The notes beneath the pieces are model-generated. The model made no database searches. It saw only the letters and a program-made list of their open reading frames with translations, and was not told where the DNA came from. 64,000 nucleotides of DNA, taken from the NCBI RefSeq assembly GCF_051903075.1, contig NZ_CP182422.1:5952001-6016000 (forward strand). The letters run 5' to 3'. Below are positions 34,664 through 43,431 of this stretch, piece by piece. The DNA is from Embleya sp051903075 (GTDB lineage: Bacteria > Actinomycetota > Actinomycetes > Streptomycetales > Streptomycetaceae). The translations under genes were made by a program, and so were the position numbers. Numbering within the stretch: the first letter of the stretch is position 1; every line of letters begins with the position of its first letter.

Positions 34664-35530
34664 GTGCGGATCTGCCTCGTCACCGACCGCCCCGACCACC
34701 CGCTTCTCGCGGACACCCGCGTCCTGTTGACGCCGCGTCACGAGGTCGTCGCGGTCGACCCGGACACCGTCACCGCCGACCACCCGATCACCGCCGACGT
34801 CTACCTGCTCAAGGCCCGTACCGCCCGGGCGCTCGCGTTCGCCGAACGGGCCGAGCGGCACGGTGCGCGGGTGCTCAACTCGGCGGCGGCCACCCGCGCC
34901 TGCCAGGACCGGGTCCGGATGGCCGAACTCGCCTGGGCCGCCGGACTGCCGTTCCCGGACACCACCGCCTTCGCCTCACCCGCCGAACTGCTCGACACGG
35001 GACCGGCGTTCCCGTTGATGGTGAAGAGCCGACACAGCCGCAGGGACGACCTGGTGGCGCGGGTCGACGACGCGCCGGCACTGCGGGCGATGGCCCGGGA
35101 GTGGCCCAACGAGCCCATCGTGGCCCAGGAGTTCGTCGACAACGGCGGCTGGGATCACAAGTTGTGGGTGGTCGACGGGCACGTCTTCGCGGGCCTGCGC
35201 CGCACCGCGCTCGACGGCCCCGCCGAGACCAAGCCGATCGCCCCGCAGGACCTGCCGACCGGCTGGGCCGCGCTCGCCCGCCGGGTGGGCGAGGCGTTCG
35301 GTCTCGACGTCTACGGCGTGGACATCCTGGAGGTCGACGGCGTTCCGTCGATCATCGACGTCAACGCCTTCCCCGGCATGCGCAACATGCGCGGCGCGCC
35401 CGAGGCCCTGGCGGAATTGGCCACCGGATCCGGGATGCAGCCGAGTACCCGAATGTCGGCCGAGGCGGAGTTGTCCGCCTCCTGTCCGACCGGCGCAACG
35501 CACCTGGAGCGGGCAGAACCCATCCGCTGA
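34664..35530 (+). CDS. ATP-grasp-like protein with degenerate glycine loop
   Basis: This 288-aa paralogue of the preceding protein keeps the C-terminal metal site (VYGVDILEVDGVPSIIDVNAFP) and the hinge segment (VAQEFVDNGGWDHKLWVV). Where the glycine-rich ATP loop should be, it has MVKSRHSRRDDLVARVDD, basic and without the GSSGRG run. It may bind substrate rather than catalyse, or act with the first protein as an active/inactive pair. GTG 34664 is the only start that leaves a normal N-terminus; its ribosome binding site is weak, consistent with coupling over 16 bp. Confidence 0.75.
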   Translation: MRICLVTDRPDHPLLADTRVLLTPRHEVVAVDPDTVTADHPITADVYLLKARTARALAFAERAERHGARVLNSAAATRACQDRVRMAELAWAAGLPFPDTTAFASPAELLDTGPAFPLMVKSRHSRRDDLVARVDDAPALRAMAREWPNEPIVAQEFVDNGGWDHKLWVVDGHVFAGLRRTALDGPAETKPIAPQDLPTGWAALARRVGEAFGLDVYGVDILEVDGVPSIIDVNAFPGMRNMRGAPEALAELATGSGMQPSTRMSAEAELSASCPTGATHLERAEPIR

Positions 35531-35585
35531 TCCCCGGCCACTGCACACGTGTCAAAGACGGTGCGCCGAGACGTCCAACGCCCAG

Positions 35586-35612
35586 CCCCGACGGTGTGGT
35601 CGCCGTCCGGGG
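35586..35612. terminator. probable terminator hairpin between convergent genes
   Basis: CCCCGACGG and CCGTCCGGGG form a stem with one bulge and an 8-nt loop in the gap between the convergent ATP-grasp and iron-uptake operons. No U-run. Confidence 0.4.
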
Positions 35613-35691
35613 CCAACGCGTCCAGGCGCCCGCGCTCGTCGGCCGGGGCGCGCAGCATCGTGGTCGTCGACGCCCGACACGGCCCGAGGCC

Positions 35692-36648
35692 TCAACCGCG
35701 CTTCGGCAGCAGCCGTTCCAGATCGGTCAGGACATGGTCGGCGGCCGTGTAGCCGGTGCCGACCATCCAGTATTCGTCGTCCACCTCGTGCGCCCGACCG
35801 GCCTTGACCGCGCTGAGCGTCTTCCACAGCGGGCCGCCGGTGACCTTGTCGTGGTCGGTCTTGTCCTTCGGACCGTACGTGGCCACGAAGATCACGTCGC
35901 CGTCCGCCTGTTCGATCCGCTCGGCGCTCACCTCGACCATGAAGGTGTCGACGTTCTGCGCGGCCGGGCGGCCCAGGCCGATCTCGCTCAGGATGGCGCC
36001 GACGAACGTGGCCTTCCCGTACAGCCGGTTCTGGCCCGCGACGAAGCGCAACACGCTCACCTTCACCGCACCCGGGTCGCCCTGTGCGCTGCCCAACGCC
36101 TTGGCCCGCGCGGTGAACGCGGCCACCACCCGGTCGCCCTCGGCCTTCTTGTTCAACGCGTCGGCGTCGAGCAGGAAGTTCTGCCGCCACTGGGTGCCGG
36201 CCTGCTCGGAGAAGACCACCGGGGCGATCCGGCTCAGCGCGTCGTAACGATCGGCGTCGCGGACCAGGCTGCCCAGGATCAGATCCGGCTTCAGCGACGC
36301 GATCACCTCCAGGTTGGGTGCCCCGATCGCGCCGACCTCCCTGATCCCCGCCGTTTTGTCGCCGTGATACCTCGGGAACCCGGCGCCGGGACTGCCCACC
36401 ACCGAACCCACGGGTTTGACGCCCAGGGTGAGTGCGGTGTCCAACTCGCCCATGTCGAGGGTGACCACACGCTTCGGCGCGACGGGGACCTTGACCACGC
36501 CCTTGGCGGTGCGCACCTCGCGGGTGTCGGCCGAGCCGGACTCGGTGCCCTTGCCGCCGTCGGCGCCCTCGGAGGAGCACCCGGTCAGGACGAGCGCGGC
36601 GACCACGCCCAAGACGGCGGCGACGCGGGACAGGGAGGCGGATCTCAT
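35692..36648 (-). CDS. ferric-siderophore ABC transporter, substrate-binding lipoprotein
   Basis: This 318-aa lipoprotein has signal peptide MRSASLSRVAAVLGVVAALV and a lipobox ending LTGC (acyl Cys at 24), then the class III periplasmic-binding fold (KRVVTLDMGELDTALTLGVKPVG, NLEVIASLKPDLILGSL). This is the FecB/FepB/DesE type that captures ferric siderophores at the outer membrane face. It is last in the leftward iron operon, 78 bp after the ATPase gene, and probably shares control by the iron box at 39.69 kb. Confidence 0.9.
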   Translation of the reverse strand: MRSASLSRVAAVLGVVAALVLTGCSSEGADGGKGTESGSADTREVRTAKGVVKVPVAPKRVVTLDMGELDTALTLGVKPVGSVVGSPGAGFPRYHGDKTAGIREVGAIGAPNLEVIASLKPDLILGSLVRDADRYDALSRIAPVVFSEQAGTQWRQNFLLDADALNKKAEGDRVVAAFTARAKALGSAQGDPGAVKVSVLRFVAGQNRLYGKATFVGAILSEIGLGRPAAQNVDTFMVEVSAERIEQADGDVIFVATYGPKDKTDHDKVTGGPLWKTLSAVKAGRAHEVDDEYWMVGTGYTAADHVLTDLERLLPKRG

Positions 36649-36725
36649 CGGAACTCCTCGAAGAACGGCGGCGGGCGGCGACCGTGATCGCGCACGACCG
36701 GCGGGCCGAACGGGAAGCGCGTTCG

Positions 36726-37523
36726 CTACCCGATCTTTCGGGGTTGCCCCGGAACCACCATCGGAGCACCCGTCACCGGGCAGGGGATGACCACACAGTC
36801 GAGCCCGAAGACCTCGCCGACCAGATCGGCCGTGACGATCTCGCCCGGCGCGCCCTGCGCCACGATCGCGCCGGAGCGCATCGCGATCAGGTGATCCGCG
36901 TAGCGGCACGCCTGGTTGAGGTCGTGCAGCACGGCGACCACCGTGCGCTCGCGTGTGACGTTGAGCTCGCGGACCAGGTCGAGCACCTCCACCTGGTGGG
37001 CGATGTCGAGGAACGTGGTCGGCTCGTCGAGCAGCAGGATCCCGGTGCCCTGGGCGAGCGCCATCGCGATCCACACCCGCTGGCGCTGCCCGCCGGAGAG
37101 TTCGTCCACGTAGCGGTCGGCGAGTTCGACCACGTCGGTACGCCGCATCGCGTCGGCCACCACGTCCTCGTCCTCGTCCGACCACTGCTGCCACCAGCGC
37201 TGGTACGGCTGCCGGCCGCGCGCGACCAGATCGGCGACGGTGATTCCCTCCGGCGGCACCGGGCTCTGCGGCAACACGCCGATCCGCCGGGCGATTTCCC
37301 GGGTGGGCAGGTCGCGAAGCGCCGCGCCGTCGAGCAGCACGCTGCCGCCGACCGGCTTGAGCAGCCGGCCGAGCGAGCGCAACAGGGTGGATTTGCCACA
37401 GGCGTTCGGGCCGACCACCACGGTGACCCTGCCCGCGGGCACGTCCAGGTCCAGGTCGCGGACCACGATCCGGTCCTCGTAGCCCAGGGTGAGCTCCCGG
37501 GCGGCGAGCTGATGGGTGGTCAC
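36726..37523 (-). CDS. ferric-siderophore ABC transporter, ATP-binding protein
   Basis: This 265-aa ABC ATPase of the FecE/FepC group has Walker A VVGPNACGKSTLLRSL, the signature ELSGGQRQRVWIAMALAQ, Walker B GILLLDEPTTFLD and the H-loop VAVLHDLNQA. The start GTG 37523 overlaps the permease stop by 4 bases. It energises import through the two upstream permeases. Confidence 0.93.
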   Translation of the reverse strand: MTTHQLAARELTLGYEDRIVVRDLDLDVPAGRVTVVVGPNACGKSTLLRSLGRLLKPVGGSVLLDGAALRDLPTREIARRIGVLPQSPVPPEGITVADLVARGRQPYQRWWQQWSDEDEDVVADAMRRTDVVELADRYVDELSGGQRQRVWIAMALAQGTGILLLDEPTTFLDIAHQVEVLDLVRELNVTRERTVVAVLHDLNQACRYADHLIAMRSGAIVAQGAPGEIVTADLVGEVFGLDCVVIPCPVTGAPMVVPGQPRKIG

Positions 37524-38656
37524 GAGGCGCCTCCGGAACGGGATCGGGTCAACATCCACAGCAGGTACGGGCCGCCGACCGCGGCGGTGAGCACACCCAC
37601 CGGCAACTCGGCGTCGGAGATCAACATGCGTGCGCCGATGTCCGCGACCACCACGATCAGCGCGCCGAGCAGCGCCGAACACACCAGCGGTACCTGGGGG
37701 GTTCGGGTCAGCCGGCGGGCCACCTGCGGCGCCACCAGGGCGACGAAGTCCACCGGCCCGGCTGCCCCGGTGGCCACCGACGCGAGCAACACGCCGACCA
37801 CGACCAGGCCGAGCCGGATCCGACCGAGCCGGATGCCGAGGGCGATCGCGGTGTCGTCGTCGAACCCGGCCGACCGCGACGCCCGCGCGGCCCACACGAT
37901 CGCCGGGGTCAGCGCGAGCAACACCCAGAACAGCGGCTCGCCCTGGGACCAGCCGCGCCCGTTCAGGCTGCCCGACATCCACACCTTGGCCTGCTGGGCG
38001 AGGGCGATGTCGGCCTTGGTGAGCAGCAGGTTGGTGACCGAGTACAGGGCCACCGACACGCCCACGCCGATCAGCACGAACCGCTGCGCGTTCAGCCCGC
38101 GACGCCAGGCCAGCACGTACACCAGGAAGGCGGCGATGGTGCCGCCCGCCACGGCGGTGAGCGGGGTCGCCGTGGGCCCGCCGTAGCCGAAGACCAGGCC
38201 GAACACCACGGCCGCGGCGGCCCCGTGCGAGACGCCGATCACGTCCGGGCTGGCCAGCGGGTTGCGCGCGACGGTCTGGATCAGCGCGCCGGCGATGCCG
38301 AAGGACAACCCGACCAGGAGCCCGACGGTGGCGCGCGGCAGCCGCAACGTCTCGACCACGAAGCTGTCGTCGGTGCCGACCAGCACCTTGAGCACGTCGC
38401 CGGGAAGGATGAAGCGCTCGCCCACACAGAGGCTGAGCAGGAATCCGGCCGCGAGCAGCACCGCCACGATGCTGGTCACGACGACGGAACGGCGATGCAG
38501 GAGGAAGGAGAAGCCGGGGCGACGGACCAGAAGGTGACCGTAGGGGCGGTAGCTCGGGTGGCCGGGGCGACTCGGGTGGCCGGGGTTGCTGTGGCGGCTC
38601 GGGCGGCCCGGATTCCCCTGGCGACTCCGGCTGCTCTGGGTGCTCGGCTGCTTCAT
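37520..38656 (-). CDS. ferric-siderophore ABC transporter, permease (FecD/FepG type)
   Basis: This 378-aa membrane protein has about nine hydrophobic segments and FecCD-family motifs such as LPRATVGLLVGLSFGIAGAL and ASPDVIGVSHGAAAAVVFG. The N-terminal 60 residues are an unusual hydrophilic Ser/Pro/His/Gly-rich tail (repeated xHPSRPG-type units) before the first membrane segment. ATG 38656 overlaps the stop of the partner permease. Confidence 0.9.
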   Translation of the reverse strand: MKQPSTQSSRSRQGNPGRPSRHSNPGHPSRPGHPSYRPYGHLLVRRPGFSFLLHRRSVVVTSIVAVLLAAGFLLSLCVGERFILPGDVLKVLVGTDDSFVVETLRLPRATVGLLVGLSFGIAGALIQTVARNPLASPDVIGVSHGAAAAVVFGLVFGYGGPTATPLTAVAGGTIAAFLVYVLAWRRGLNAQRFVLIGVGVSVALYSVTNLLLTKADIALAQQAKVWMSGSLNGRGWSQGEPLFWVLLALTPAIVWAARASRSAGFDDDTAIALGIRLGRIRLGLVVVGVLLASVATGAAGPVDFVALVAPQVARRLTRTPQVPLVCSALLGALIVVVADIGARMLISDAELPVGVLTAAVGGPYLLWMLTRSRSGGAS

Positions 38657-39675
38657 CCGGACACCACCGGCTTGCGGCGCACCAGCGCGACCAGGATCGG
38701 TACGCCGATCAGCGCGGTCATCGCGCCCACCTCGACCTCGGCGGGCGGGAACAAGACCCGCCCCAACACGTCGGCGACCAGCAGCAGGATCGGCGCGAGC
38801 AGCGCGGACATGGCCAGCACCCACCGGTGATCGGTGCCCACCAGGGCCCGGGCGGCGTGCGGAACGGCCAGGCCGACGAAGGAGATCGGGCCGGTCGCGG
38901 CCACCGCGACGCCGGTCAGCACGGTCGCGCCGAGGCCGCCGAGCACCCGGATCCGGTTCACCTTGTGGCCCAGGCCCTTGGCCACGTCGTCACCGAGCGC
39001 GAGCGCGTCCAGACCACGCGCGGTGGCCGCCACCAGGAGCACGCCCACGCCGAAGAACGGCAACATCTGCCAGGCCACCTCGTCGGTACGCCCGGACAGC
39101 GAGCCGACCAGCCAGAACCGGTACTGGTCCAGCGTGCCCTGATCGGTGGTCAGCACCATGGTGATCACCGCGCCGAGCGTGGCCGCCAGGGCCTGCCCGG
39201 ACAGCGCCAGCTTCACCGGCGTGGCACCACCGCGCCCCCGCGCCGCGACCGCGTACACCAGTACCCCCGTGCACAGCGCACCGGCGAAGCCGAACCAGAC
39301 GTAGCCGGTCAGGCTGCTCACCCCGAACACCGCGATCGCGGTCACCACGCCGGCGGCGGCGCCGGTACTGATGCCCAGGATCCCGGGCTCGGCGATCGGA
39401 TTGCGGGTCAGCCCCTGCATGCAGGCGCCGGCGATACCGAGGGAGGCGCCGACGAGCAGGGCCACGACGGTACGCGGCACCCGCATCGAGTTCACCACGA
39501 TGGCGTCGGTGGAGTCGCCGCCGTGCACGAGCGCGTCGAGCACCACGCTCGGGGCGATGCCGCGACTGCCCACGGCGAGGCTGAGCAGACACGCGGCGGC
39601 CAACACGAGCAGCACCGAGACCATCAGGAGGGCTCGGCGCCGCGTCGTTCGACCCCGCGTCGGGAGGACGTTCAC
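38653..39675 (-). CDS. ferric-siderophore ABC transporter, permease (FecC/FepD type)
   Basis: This 340-aa polytopic FecCD-family permease (MRVPRTVVALLVGASLGIAG, EPGILGISTGAAAGVV) pairs with the next gene as the membrane channel. GTG 39675 is the operon's first start, 10 bp from a DmdR/IdeR-type iron box. The operon order is permease, permease, ATPase, binding protein. Confidence 0.92.
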   Translation of the reverse strand: MNVLPTRGRTTRRRALLMVSVLLVLAAACLLSLAVGSRGIAPSVVLDALVHGGDSTDAIVVNSMRVPRTVVALLVGASLGIAGACMQGLTRNPIAEPGILGISTGAAAGVVTAIAVFGVSSLTGYVWFGFAGALCTGVLVYAVAARGRGGATPVKLALSGQALAATLGAVITMVLTTDQGTLDQYRFWLVGSLSGRTDEVAWQMLPFFGVGVLLVAATARGLDALALGDDVAKGLGHKVNRIRVLGGLGATVLTGVAVAATGPISFVGLAVPHAARALVGTDHRWVLAMSALLAPILLLVADVLGRVLFPPAEVEVGAMTALIGVPILVALVRRKPVVSG

Positions 39676-39684
39676 TGGAGCAGG

Positions 39685-39698
39685 TTAGGCTGGCCTAA
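39685..39698. promoter_or_regulatory. iron box (DmdR/IdeR-type operator)
   Basis: TTAGGCTGGCCTAA is a near-perfect palindrome (TTAGG-N4-CCTAA) matching the core of the actinobacterial TTAGGTTAGGCTAACCTAA iron box. It lies 10 bp from the first start codon of the leftward iron importer, so iron-replete repression is expected. The rightward amidohydrolase starts about 150 bp away and may be unaffected. Confidence 0.8.
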
Positions 39699-39846
39699 TA
39701 TGTCCGCCCCAGGCGGGGGGCGGGTTCGGCGCGGGTCTTACGCAGGGTCGCCGGACGACTGCGCCGGACGACTGCGCCCGACGCGTGCGCGCGGATCGTG
39801 GGCGAGGGGTTGCGTCGAGCGGTGTGAACGCCTAGGAGTGGGCGTC

Positions 39847-41535
39847 ATGACGACGACCTTGTTCCGCGGCACCATTCGCACCGGCGCGGGCGCGGGTACG
39901 GGCGCGGGTACCGGCGCGGGTACGAGCGCGGGCACGGGGTCCGGCTGCGGCTCCGGCGCCGGAGCCGCAGCCGGCTCGGGCTCGGGCGACACCGATGCGC
40001 TGGCGGTGCGGGACGGGCGGGTCGTTGCGCTGGGTGCGGATGCGCTCGCCCTCGCGGCTGTCGCCGACGAGATCGTCGACCTCGGCGACGGCCTGCTGCT
40101 CCCGGCGTTCGGGGATGGGCACGCACACCCCCTCTTCGGCGGCCTCGAACACTTCGGGCCGCGGATCAAGGGGCTCACCCGTGTCGAGGCGATCGCCGCC
40201 GAGGTGGGGCGCTGGGCCGCCGAACACCCGGACGAGGAGTGGATCGTCGGCGCCAGTTACGACCCGACCCTGGTCCCGGACGGCGAGTTCGACGCCCGTT
40301 GGCTGGACGCGGTGGTAGCCGACCGGCCGGTGGTGTTGCGGGCGTACGACTATCACACGGTGTGGTGCAACACCGAGGCGCTGCGCCGGGCCGGGATCGG
40401 CGACGCGACGCCGGAGCCGCGACTGGGCCGGATCGTACGACGCCCGGACGGCTCGCCGATGGGCACGCTGCGCGAGTGGCACGCGTGCGACCTGGTGCTG
40501 GATCGGGTGCCGGGCCGGCCGTTGGACGAACTGGTCGACGCGCTGCGGGTGGCCGGCGAGGCGTACGCGAGCGCGGGGCTGACGTGGGTTCAGGATGCCT
40601 GGGTGGAACCGGAGATGGTGCCGGCCTATGTCGAGGCGGCGCGGCGTGGGGCGTTGGCGTTCCGGGCCACCCTGGCGTTCCGGGCCGATCCGGATCGTTG
40701 GCGCGCGCAGCGGGCCGAGTTCGTCGCGGCGCGGGCGACGGTGGCGGCCGAGGGCGGGCCGCTGTTGTCCGCGCGGACGGTGAAGTTCTTCGCCGACGGG
40801 GTGATCGAGGGCGGCACGGCGGCGATGTTGGCGCCGTACTGCGACGCGCCGCACAGTTGTGGGATGCCGGTGTGGGCGCCGGCCGCGTTGGCCGAGGCGG
40901 TCACCGCGTTCGACGCGGACGGGTTCCAGGTACACATCCACGCGATCGGCGACGCGGGGGTGCGCGCCGCGCTCGATGCGATCGAGGCCGCCGCGTCGGC
41001 CAACCCGGAATGGGACCGGCGGCCGGTGATCGCACACGTGCAGATCGTCGACCCGGCCGACCTGGCCCGGTTCGGCCGGCTCGGGGTGATCGCCAACTTC
41101 GAGCCGCTGTGGGCCCAACTCGACCCGCTGCAAGTGGAGTTGTCCATTCCGCGTGTGGGCGTCGAGCGGGGCGGACGGCAATACCCGATGCGCGGCCTGC
41201 TCGATTCGGGTGCGCCGGTGTCGTTCGGCAGCGACTGGCCGGTGAGTTCGCACCGGCCGATGGAGGGCATCCAAGTCGCGGTCACCCGACGGACGTTCGA
41301 GGGCGCGCCGGAGCGGGGCTGGGCGCCCCACGAGCGGTTGACGGTGGATCAGGCGCTGGACGCGTATACCGACGGGGTCGCCTATCAGGCGTTCGCGGAC
41401 GACCGGCGGGGTCTCGTGGTGGGCGCGGCGGCCGATGTGGTGTGGCTGAGCGCGGATCCGCGTGGGGCGGATCCGATGACGCTGGGGGAGATCGCGGTGT
41501 GGGGGACGTGGTTGGCGGGGGCGCGGACGTACTGA
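39847..41535 (+). CDS. amidohydrolase (YtcJ-like, amidohydrolase_3)
   Basis: This 562-aa metal-dependent hydrolase has the metal motif LLPAFGDGHAHPLFGG, a probable carboxylated-lysine region (TVKFFADGVIEGGTA), His pairs in VHIHAIGD and IAHVQIVD, and Asp in SFGSDWPVSSH. YtcJ-type enzymes hydrolyse N-acyl or cyclic amides; several are annotated exoenzyme regulators. ATG 39847 follows GGAG. Near the N-terminus, in the small beta domain, an insertion of about 35 residues of Gly/Ala/Thr/Ser (GAGTGAG-type repeats) interrupts the usual strand pattern. Confidence 0.87.
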   Translation: MTTTLFRGTIRTGAGAGTGAGTGAGTSAGTGSGCGSGAGAAAGSGSGDTDALAVRDGRVVALGADALALAAVADEIVDLGDGLLLPAFGDGHAHPLFGGLEHFGPRIKGLTRVEAIAAEVGRWAAEHPDEEWIVGASYDPTLVPDGEFDARWLDAVVADRPVVLRAYDYHTVWCNTEALRRAGIGDATPEPRLGRIVRRPDGSPMGTLREWHACDLVLDRVPGRPLDELVDALRVAGEAYASAGLTWVQDAWVEPEMVPAYVEAARRGALAFRATLAFRADPDRWRAQRAEFVAARATVAAEGGPLLSARTVKFFADGVIEGGTAAMLAPYCDAPHSCGMPVWAPAALAEAVTAFDADGFQVHIHAIGDAGVRAALDAIEAAASANPEWDRRPVIAHVQIVDPADLARFGRLGVIANFEPLWAQLDPLQVELSIPRVGVERGGRQYPMRGLLDSGAPVSFGSDWPVSSHRPMEGIQVAVTRRTFEGAPERGWAPHERLTVDQALDAYTDGVAYQAFADDRRGLVVGAAADVVWLSADPRGADPMTLGEIAVWGTWLAGARTY

Positions 41536-41756
41536 GCGGGGTTGCCCTGCCTCTCTGAGCGGGTCGCCCTACCTGTGCCCTTCTGCCTTGGGGCGCCCCA
41601 ACTCTGCCCTTCTGCGTTACGACTTCCGCTTCCCAATCAACCGGTTGTTGGGTAACTTTCGGATGGCTGTGCATATTTGGTCGGTGGATGACCCGTTCGA
41701 GTGAATCGAAGGGCTATTCGGGCCAAAGCCGGTGATTTGACGAGACGATCGCTCCC

Positions 41757-42455
41757 ATGAGCGCATGGGGTCGGGCGCGCCGGTGGGGGTGCGTGGTCGG
41801 GGCGGGGGCCTTGTTGGCCGCTCCGGCGAGTGTCGCGTGGGCGGGGTCGGGGTCGGGTGCCGGCGGTGGTCATACGCCCGGTGCGCATGCGGATGTGTGC
41901 GTTTCGATCGGTGGGTCGCCCGGGGCGAGCGTTCGGGTCGATGTGACGCCGGCCACCGGGCCGCCGACCGGGGGGATCGGGCTCACGGTCGATTTCCGGT
42001 TGGTGCGCAACGGGTCCTGCCGGCCCACGGCAAGCCCCAAGCCGTCGCCGACGCCCACGACGCCCAGGCCCACCACGCCCAAGCCGACGCCGCCTCCGAC
42101 GAAGCCGACACCGGTGCGGAGTACGCCGGCTCCGCCGGTGGAGCGCGCGACGCCGATGGCGGTGGTCGTACCCAAGGCGACGCCGCCTCCGGTGCGGACG
42201 ACGCCACCACCGCCGCCGACCACTCCGCCGCCGACGACCCCGCCGGTGGTGGCCCCGCCGCCGCTGCAACCGATCGCGGTGCGGCGGCCGTTGGCGCGGC
42301 CGGCTCCGGCGCCGCCTCCGGTGCGGGGGAACTCGCTCGTCACCACGACGTTGCTGATCACCGCGCCCGCGATTCTGGCCGGTGCCGCGCTCAAGCCGCG
42401 CGGCCGGGCAGGGGCGCGCGGATCGGGCGGCGGTGGCGGCGGCGGCCGCGGCTGA
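41757..42455 (+). CDS. secreted proline/threonine-rich cell-surface protein
   Basis: This 232-aa protein has a Sec signal peptide (basic MSAWGRARRWG, hydrophobic core, likely cleavage after ASVAWA near 29). A small folded region containing two Cys follows, then about 100 residues of Pro/Thr-rich linker, and a C-terminal hydrophobic segment (TTTLLITAPAILAGAAL) followed by a basic glycine-rich tail. This suggests a wall-spanning stalk anchored in the membrane. There is no LPxTG. Function unknown. Confidence 0.7.
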   Translation: MSAWGRARRWGCVVGAGALLAAPASVAWAGSGSGAGGGHTPGAHADVCVSIGGSPGASVRVDVTPATGPPTGGIGLTVDFRLVRNGSCRPTASPKPSPTPTTPRPTTPKPTPPPTKPTPVRSTPAPPVERATPMAVVVPKATPPPVRTTPPPPPTTPPPTTPPVVAPPPLQPIAVRRPLARPAPAPPPVRGNSLVTTTLLITAPAILAGAALKPRGRAGARGSGGGGGGGRG

Positions 42456-42527
42456 GGCGCCGGGTTTGCCGCCTCCCCGGCTTCCGACTCCCTGGATTTC
42501 TTGCCTTTTTTGCCCCGGAGGTCATCC

Positions 42528-43289
42528 GTGACGCATTGGGTTGTACTGGCACTCGCGATGGTCGCGGTGTGCGCGGTCGTCCTCTCCGTCGTCGTGCTCA
42601 AGCAGCGGCGGTTGCCGGACGACGACGACCCGTCGGCCACGCCGGACGTGCTCGAATACATGACGATGATGATCGGTGTCGTCTACGCGATCGTGCTCGG
42701 TCTCGCGATCGCCGCCGTGTGGGAGGGGCGGAGCGCGGCCGAGGACGAAGTGCGGCGCGAGGCCCAGGCGTTGCACGAGGTCAGCGAGCGAGTTCGGGTC
42801 TATCCGCCGCAGGTGCGCGATCAGATCCGAGCGGACATCGACGCCTATGTGAAGTACGTGGTCAAGGACGAGTGGGGCTATATGGCCGACCACGGCGAAT
42901 TGTCCCCGCGCGCTTCGCAGCTGTTCGAGACCGTACGCAACGAGGTGACGGACTACGCGCCGCAGGGCGACCAGGAAACGCAGATGTACCAGCCGATCCT
43001 GGACCAGGTCGCGATCGCGGACGACGCGCGGCAGGCGCGGGGTGGGCAGGCGGGCACGTCGATGCCGGGGCTGGTGTGGTTCGGCCTGATTACCGGGGCG
43101 ATCGTCACCGTCGGGATGATCTTCACGCTGCAGATCCGCAGATCCGCACCGGAGTTGATCGTTGCGGGGTTGTTCAGTGCGTTGATCGCGTTCCTGCTGT
43201 TCCTGATCTGGGACCTGGACGCACCCTTCGGGCAGGGGATGACGGCGGCCTCGGACGCGTTCGTGTCGTTGTTCCCTGGGGCGAAGTAG
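42528..43289 (+). CDS. DUF4239 (bestrophin-like) membrane protein
   Basis: This 253-aa protein has two N-terminal membrane segments (WVVLALAMVAVCAVVLSVVVL; MIGVVYAIVLGLAIAAVWEG), a helical soluble middle (EDEVRREAQALHEVSERV) and two C-terminal membrane segments (FGLITGAIVTVGMIF; ELIVAGLFSALIAFLLFLIW). This is the layout of DUF4239 proteins, sometimes called bestrophin-like; function not established. GTG 42528 has GGAGG at good spacing. Confidence 0.8.
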   Translation: MTHWVVLALAMVAVCAVVLSVVVLKQRRLPDDDDPSATPDVLEYMTMMIGVVYAIVLGLAIAAVWEGRSAAEDEVRREAQALHEVSERVRVYPPQVRDQIRADIDAYVKYVVKDEWGYMADHGELSPRASQLFETVRNEVTDYAPQGDQETQMYQPILDQVAIADDARQARGGQAGTSMPGLVWFGLITGAIVTVGMIFTLQIRRSAPELIVAGLFSALIAFLLFLIWDLDAPFGQGMTAASDAFVSLFPGAK

Positions 43290-43431
43290 GGGCGGAGGGG
43301 GAGGAGGGCTCTGATAACGGGCCCACTGAATTCGCCGAGGTCCGCTGCCACGCCGAGGTCCGCCGCCACGCCGACAAACCCGCCGCGCGGCGCGATCACC
43401 TGCTCGGCGGGGCCGTCGATCGTTCGGCGGG

